A DNA stretch of 17,575 bases from contig JAEXBN010000010.1 in the NCBI GenBank assembly GCA_023394045.1, forward strand, positions 1 through 17,575. The letters run 5' to 3'. This document shows positions 14,071 to 17,575 of this stretch, piece by piece (position 1 is the first letter of the stretch; each line of letters opens with the position of its first letter). The notes below the pieces were generated by a model that saw only the letters and a program-made list of their open reading frames with translations, searched no databases and was not told the origin of the DNA. This stretch comes from Bacillota bacterium. Lineage in GTDB: Bacteria > Bacillota > Clostridia > Tissierellales > Peptoniphilaceae. Made by a program: the position numbers and the translations under genes.

Positions 14071-14511
14071 ATGGCACGCAAAAGCTGGAATCAATATTTT
14101 ATGGAAATGGCGCGCACGGTGTCCGAACGAGGCACCTGCGACCGCGCTTACGTCGGCTGTGTGCTCGTCAACCAAGATCACCGCATCGTCTCGACCGGAT
14201 ACAATGGATCCGTTGCGGGGAACCCGCATTGTGATGAAGTTGGACACACCATGCGCGATGGTCATTGCATCGCGACCATTCATGCTGAAATGAACGCGCT
14301 GCTCTACTGTGCAAAATCCGGCATCTCCGTAGACGGATGCACCTGTTATGTCACGCATTTTCCATGCCTGAACTGTACCAAATCCTTGATTCAAGCCGGA
14401 ATCCGTGAAATCTTTTATCTTGAAGGCTACCGGATGGACGACTACGCGATTGAGCTTCTGGAACGAAATCACATTCCCTTTACACAGCTGACCCTGGATG
14501 AAAAACACTGA
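14071..14511 (+). CDS. Deoxycytidylate (dCMP) deaminase, ComEB-like
   Basis: A 146-residue zinc deaminase that converts dCMP to dUMP, the feed for thymidylate synthesis. The zinc and catalytic residues are in HAE (71-73, Glu73 as proton shuttle) and PCLNC (98-102, Cys99 and Cys102). The block GTCDRAYVGCVLVN with STGYNGS and NPHCDEVGH separates dCMP deaminase from cytidine and tRNA-adenosine deaminases. ATG at 14071 has AAAGGA six to seven bases upstream; the open frame back to 14014 gives unrelated basic sequence. It lies alone between the fthC-facing promoter and a strong terminator. It is comparable to comEB of Bacillus but shorter and not next to competence genes, so I give no symbol. Confidence 0.92.
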   Translation: MARKSWNQYFMEMARTVSERGTCDRAYVGCVLVNQDHRIVSTGYNGSVAGNPHCDEVGHTMRDGHCIATIHAEMNALLYCAKSGISVDGCTCYVTHFPCLNCTKSLIQAGIREIFYLEGYRMDDYAIELLERNHIPFTQLTLDEKH

Positions 14512-14516
14512 AATGA

Positions 14517-14557
14517 ACAAAAGTCCTGTGCAGGATTCCCCTGCGCAGGACTTTTGT
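14517..14557. terminator. Bidirectional intrinsic terminator
   Basis: Two 18-base arms (14517-14534 and 14540-14557) pair with one G-T wobble around the loop ATTCC. The outer ends are ACAAAA and TTTTGT, so the stem serves transcripts from both sides: the dCMP deaminase gene and the leftward met operon. Confidence 0.85.
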
Positions 14558-14644
14558 CTTCAGCGGAAAAAGCCGCAGCTTTATGATGGCATGGTTCAAA
14601 AAGGTGATCTTCACAAACTTCAGAAATTTTCACCCGGGCGATCG

Positions 14645-15295
14645 TTACACTTCTTTCAGCCATGTCCGAAAATAATCATCGGGCTGCAGCACAGGAAGCG
14701 TGTTCACTGTTCTGAGCGCATTCTCCAGATAGGGGAAGTGCGTACAGCCAAGAACGATGGCTTCGCACTCCATCGCATCAAAAGTGCGCAATAATTCAGG
14801 AAATCCATAATGACGAACGATCTCCGCGGGATCCTCTTGGCGTTCAATCGCTTCCACCCATCGCAGATTCCCCACCGAAACGACGGAGAGTTCTTCATGC
14901 GCCGATACCAGCGCAGCCTCCACACCCGCAGCCCCTTGCGCATTAGCCGCTAGGAGCGCCAGACGACGATAGTCCCGTGCCATCGCGGCATAATACTGAA
15001 ACGGCGTACAGAAGCTCAGCCCGGTTCGGAACGCCAATGATTCAAAATCAACGGAGGCGCTGAGCGAGTTACAATACACAAGCACCTGTTGAACGCCCTG
15101 TTTCTTAATGGGCGCAAGCAGCTGGAACAGTGCCTCCTGCTTGACCGCTTCAGGCTGAACCTGCCATGCCGTCTGTTCCTGAGGAGTACGGGAAACCGCC
15201 ACAGGCACGGTCTCCCATCCGGAACTCTGTGCCAGCCGAACGCCAAATTGGGTATCCACAGGCGTTCCTGCCAGCACTCCAATTTTGGGTTTCAT
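14645..15295 (-). CDS. Asp/Glu racemase-family protein attached to the methionine transporter operon
   Basis: A 216-residue protein of the two-cysteine aspartate/glutamate racemase fold. The catalytic cysteines are expected at Cys75 (VYCNS, 73-77) and Cys184 (GCTHFP, 183-188). The second motif is very close to MurI. The N-terminal loop reads KIGVLAGTPVDTQFG, where MurI has FDSG, so it is probably not the cell-wall glutamate racemase and its substrate is open. The ATG shares one base with the metQ stop (TAATG), and the ribosome site is weak (GAAGAA), so translation should depend on metQ. The position behind metNIQ suggests, as an inference, a role with imported amino acids such as D-methionine. 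Alternatives are aspartate racemase or a broad-specificity racemase. The operon ends at the terminator beyond its stop. Confidence 0.82.
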   Translation of the reverse strand: MKPKIGVLAGTPVDTQFGVRLAQSSGWETVPVAVSRTPQEQTAWQVQPEAVKQEALFQLLAPIKKQGVQQVLVYCNSLSASVDFESLAFRTGLSFCTPFQYYAAMARDYRRLALLAANAQGAAGVEAALVSAHEELSVVSVGNLRWVEAIERQEDPAEIVRHYGFPELLRTFDAMECEAIVLGCTHFPYLENALRTVNTLPVLQPDDYFRTWLKEV

Positions 15296-16188
15296 TATTT
15301 CTTCAGCGAGAATGCCGGAATCACGGCACCCTGATATTTATCTTCGATAAACTTCTTCACGGTTTCCGAATTCAGCTCTTCCAAAAGGATCTTGAATTTC
15401 GGATCGTCTTTTTGATCCGCACGAACAGCAACGACGTTCGCATACGGGCTATCTTCCGCTTCAATCGCCAGGCTGTCCTTCACCGGATTCAAACCAGCAG
15501 ACAATGCGTAGTTGGCGTTAATGACCGCCAGATCGCTGTCTTTATAGGTGTTCGCGATCACTGCCGCTTCCATCGGAACAAATGTCAGGTGCTTCGAGTT
15601 CTCTGTGATGTTCGCTTCGGTGACATTGATGTTCGACGGATCATCCAGCTTGATCAGGCCTGCTTTTTCAAGCAGCAGCAAGGCGCGAGCCCCATTGGTG
15701 ACATCGTTCGGGATCTGAACCTGTGCCCCATCCGGCAGCTCATCCAGCGACTTATATTTTGCCGAGAAGGCGGCAATCGGTTCGATGTGCACCGTTCCGA
15801 TGCTCACCAGATTCATCTTGTTTTCTTTGTTGAAGTTATCCAGATAGGGTTGATGCTGGAAATAGTTGGCATCCAGATCTCCCGCATCCAGCGCGACATT
15901 CGGCTGAATGTAATCATCGAACGGGACAATTTCCAGATTGATTCCGCGGGCAGCCAGATTTTCTTTTGCTGCTTCCACGATTTCCTGATGCGGCACCGGG
16001 CTGACACCAATCTTCAGCGTCACGGCCGGATCAATTTTCTCCGCGCCTTCTTCCGATGCGGCTGCCGCCGTGCTTTCCTCCGCGCTCGATTCGCTCGCCG
16101 GAGCTTCGGACTTGTCGTTATTTCCAGAGCCGCAGGCTGCCAGAACCAGCGTCAGTGAAAATAACAGGGCTAAAAGTGCTTTCTTCAT
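15295..16188 (-). CDS. metQ: Methionine ABC transporter substrate-binding lipoprotein
   Basis: A 297-residue NlpA/MetQ-family lipoprotein. The signal peptide MKKALLALLFSLTLVLAACG has the lipobox LAAC (16-19), so Cys19 is the lipid anchor. A Ser/Glu/Ala-rich linker (about 20-45) tethers the binding domain, which starts at LKIGVSPVPHQEIVE. The blocks VPFDDYIQPNVALDAGDLDANYFQHQPYL and the asparagine-rich NDVTNGARALLLLEKAGLI are typical MetQ ligand-site regions. ATG at 16188 has AGAGG seven bases upstream; the open frame to 16224 adds a basic, non-signal extension. A gap of 104 bases separates it from metI, with no clear promoter or terminator in it. It binds L-methionine and, in studied homologues, often D-methionine. 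Confidence 0.93.
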   Translation of the reverse strand: MKKALLALLFSLTLVLAACGSGNNDKSEAPASESSAEESTAAAASEEGAEKIDPAVTLKIGVSPVPHQEIVEAAKENLAARGINLEIVPFDDYIQPNVALDAGDLDANYFQHQPYLDNFNKENKMNLVSIGTVHIEPIAAFSAKYKSLDELPDGAQVQIPNDVTNGARALLLLEKAGLIKLDDPSNINVTEANITENSKHLTFVPMEAAVIANTYKDSDLAVINANYALSAGLNPVKDSLAIEAEDSPYANVVAVRADQKDDPKFKILLEELNSETVKKFIEDKYQGAVIPAFSLKK

Positions 16189-16292
16189 GTTGAACCTCTT
16201 TCCTTTTTTGTTTCCTGCCATCATCGTCTCGTACTGCCACGAACCGATGGCTTCTCTATTCAGCTCTTTATAAGCGGATATTCTGAATCAGA

Positions 16293-16937
16293 TTACTTCT
16301 TATTGATTTTTGCTGCGAATCGGCTTCCGATAAATTGAATGATCTGCACCATAAGAACGATCAAAACCACGGTGATCAGAAGGATTCCATTTTCTCGGCG
16401 ATACAGACCATAGCGGACAGCGACTGCACCAAGACCACCGCCACCTAAGGATCCGGCCATGGCCGTGTATCCGACAATATTGATGATCGTCGTTGTCGTC
16501 GCAGAGATCAGGGAAGGCAGTGCTTCAGGAATCAGAACGCGAAAGATGATGTCCCAATTGGTTGACCCCATGGCTTTGGCTGCTTCCAGCACCCCGCTGT
16601 CCACCTCCTGCAAGGCTGCCTCGACGAGGCGAGAAAAGAAGGGAGCAGCGGACGCTGCCAGAGAAAAAATCGTTGCAGTCGTTCCTACGGTCGTTCCAAT
16701 CAACATTCGAGTCAGCGGGATCATCAGGATCATCAGGATCACATAAGGAATGGATCTTGTCACGTTGACGATGAATCCTAAAACCTGATGAACCAGCTGA
16801 TTTTCAGCGATGCCATCTTTCTGCGTGATGTAGAAAATGATCCCGATCGGCGTCCCAATCAATAGGGCAAAAAAGGCTCCGACAAACACCATGTAGATCG
16901 TTTCTAGAACCGCTGTTCCAATCAGCTCTTGAATCAT
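16293..16937 (-). CDS. metI: Methionine ABC transporter permease
   Basis: A 214-residue inner-membrane protein with about five hydrophobic segments. The EAA loop EAAKAMG (118-124) contacts MetN. The glycine-rich GSLGGGGLGAVAVRYG stretch (162-177) is typical of MetI. ATG at 16937 overlaps the metN stop by four bases (ATGA), with GGAGG upstream; the longer frame from 16991 would be unrelated sequence inside metN. A 9-base tandem repeat (GATCATCAG twice, 16719-16736) encodes the ILMILMI part of a membrane helix. The protein works as a homodimer with two MetN subunits. Confidence 0.93.
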   Translation of the reverse strand: MIQELIGTAVLETIYMVFVGAFFALLIGTPIGIIFYITQKDGIAENQLVHQVLGFIVNVTRSIPYVILMILMIPLTRMLIGTTVGTTATIFSLAASAAPFFSRLVEAALQEVDSGVLEAAKAMGSTNWDIIFRVLIPEALPSLISATTTTIINIVGYTAMAGSLGGGGLGAVAVRYGLYRRENGILLITVVLIVLMVQIIQFIGSRFAAKINKK

Positions 16938-17575
16938 GCCAGCACCTCCACATCCACCTGTTCTGCAAACTCCTGCTCTGCCCTTGTGCATGCCTCGGGA
17001 TCGCCTTTCATCTCAATCACGGTATATCCCAGCGCTCCCTTGCGAAAAGAATTGATGTTGGCCGACAGAATCGAAATTTCCACGTCGGTTTTCTTTGCCA
17101 CCTCGGTAATCAAGGAATGTTTAGCAATTTCATTGGGATAGGAGAGCTTCAGCACCCGCCCTTCAAACGTGTGATCGTTCAAAAAGCTAAACTCATCGGC
17201 GTGTTGGATTTTAGAAATAAACGATTTGGTGATCGGATGCTGCGGATGAAAGAAAATCTCATCCGTTTCATTTTCTTCCACAAAAACGCCATCTGCCATG
17301 ACGGCAATGCGGTCACAAATCTCTTTTGCCACTTCCATTTGATGCGTAATCATGATGATCGTGGTTCCGAAGGTTTGCGAAACCTCGCGCAGCAGATTCA
17401 AAATCGACTCCGTATTTTGAGGATCCAACGCCGAAGTTCCTTCATCGGAAAGAAGAATGCGCGGCTGCATCGCCATCGCCCGGGCAATGGCCACGCGCTG
17501 CTTTTGACCGCCGGATAATTCGGAAGGATAGGCGTTTCCTCGATCCTCCAGCCCGATAAATGTGAGCAGCTCATC
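16934..17575 (-). CDS. metN: Methionine ABC transporter ATP-binding protein, C-terminal part (5' end outside the window)
   Basis: The last 213 residues plus stop of MetN; the Walker A part lies beyond base 17575. Visible are the signature LSGGQ (20-24 of this fragment), the Walker B region ILLSDEG with the D-loop SALD, and the switch histidine in ITHQMEV. Walker B reads DEGTSALDP where most relatives have DEATSALDP; the catalytic Glu is kept. The last 85-90 residues form the NIL domain, which in E. coli MetN binds methionine and shuts the transporter down when the cell is replete. It overlaps metI by four bases. Any S-box or other leader control would be upstream, out of view. Confidence 0.93.
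   Translation of the reverse strand, partial: DELLTFIGLEDRGNAYPSELSGGQKQRVAIARAMAMQPRILLSDEGTSALDPQNTESILNLLREVSQTFGTTIIMITHQMEVAKEICDRIAVMADGVFVEENETDEIFFHPQHPITKSFISKIQHADEFSFLNDHTFEGRVLKLSYPNEIAKHSLITEVAKKTDVEISILSANINSFRKGALGYTVIEMKGDPEACTRAEQEFAEQVDVEVLA

Noticed and set aside
14558..14644. Extra hairpins (GCGG/CCGC and GGTGA/TCACC with a T run) after the racemase gene
   Set aside because: The stems are four to five pairs with long or A/T-rich loops; the strong terminator just beyond explains termination better.
15166..16158. Long plus-strand open frame (330 codons) across the racemase gene and metQ
   Set aside because: It lies antisense to two clear genes, has no recognisable motif, and its His/Arg/Ile-rich composition is what the complement of these genes gives.

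Overview
The window reads as ordinary bacterial chromosome of mid GC content (roughly half, judged by eye), with strong GGAGG-type ribosome sites, tightly overlapping operons, SpII lipoprotein binding proteins for ABC importers, and a monoderm gene set (opuC, yhaO/yhaN, metNIQ, queH). This points to a Bacillota bacterium. The long threonine synthase, YclM-like aspartokinase and QueH suggest a relative of Clostridia or Erysipelotrichia rather than Bacillus itself, but the placement is an inference. I found no mobile element, tRNA, rRNA or CRISPR array.

Layout. (1) 1-2044, minus strand: yhaO and the 5' part of yhaN, an SbcCD/Mre11-Rad50-like nuclease-ATPase pair. (2) 2045-2373: the only long gene-free stretch, a divergent control region with a sigma-B-like and a sigma-A-like promoter candidate facing right. 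(3) 2374-5834, plus strand: opuCA-CB-CC-CD, a complete compatible-solute ABC importer whose genes all overlap. (4) 12457-5918, minus strand: lysC-asd-hom-thrC-thrB-ogt. The five enzymes run from aspartate to threonine, and a DNA alkylation repair gene is coupled to the end of thrB. (5) 12679-13305 plus: queH, ending tail-to-tail on a shared TTAA with fthC (minus). (6) 14071-14511 plus: a dCMP deaminase, divergent from fthC and closed by a bidirectional terminator. (7) 17575-14645, minus strand: metN (5' end cut off by the window), metI, metQ and an Asp/Glu-racemase-family gene whose start codon shares one base with the metQ stop.

How the genes work together. LysC, Asd and Hom make homoserine from aspartate, and ThrB and ThrC convert it to threonine. 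The stop and start codons at asd/hom, hom/thrC and thrC/thrB form the same TGATG, so translation is probably coupled along the chain. OpuC imports osmoprotectants under salt or stress. MetNIQ imports methionine, and the racemase may act on an imported amino acid. 

The most unusual structure is inside ogt. One perfect 16-bp inverted repeat with a 5-nt loop and one imperfect hairpin followed by five T residues both lie in coding sequence and both look like intrinsic terminators. The first has the same design as the genuine bidirectional terminator at 14517-14557. It may end transcription of the converging opuC operon, limit ogt read-through from the threonine operon, or be the scar of a template-switch mutation.
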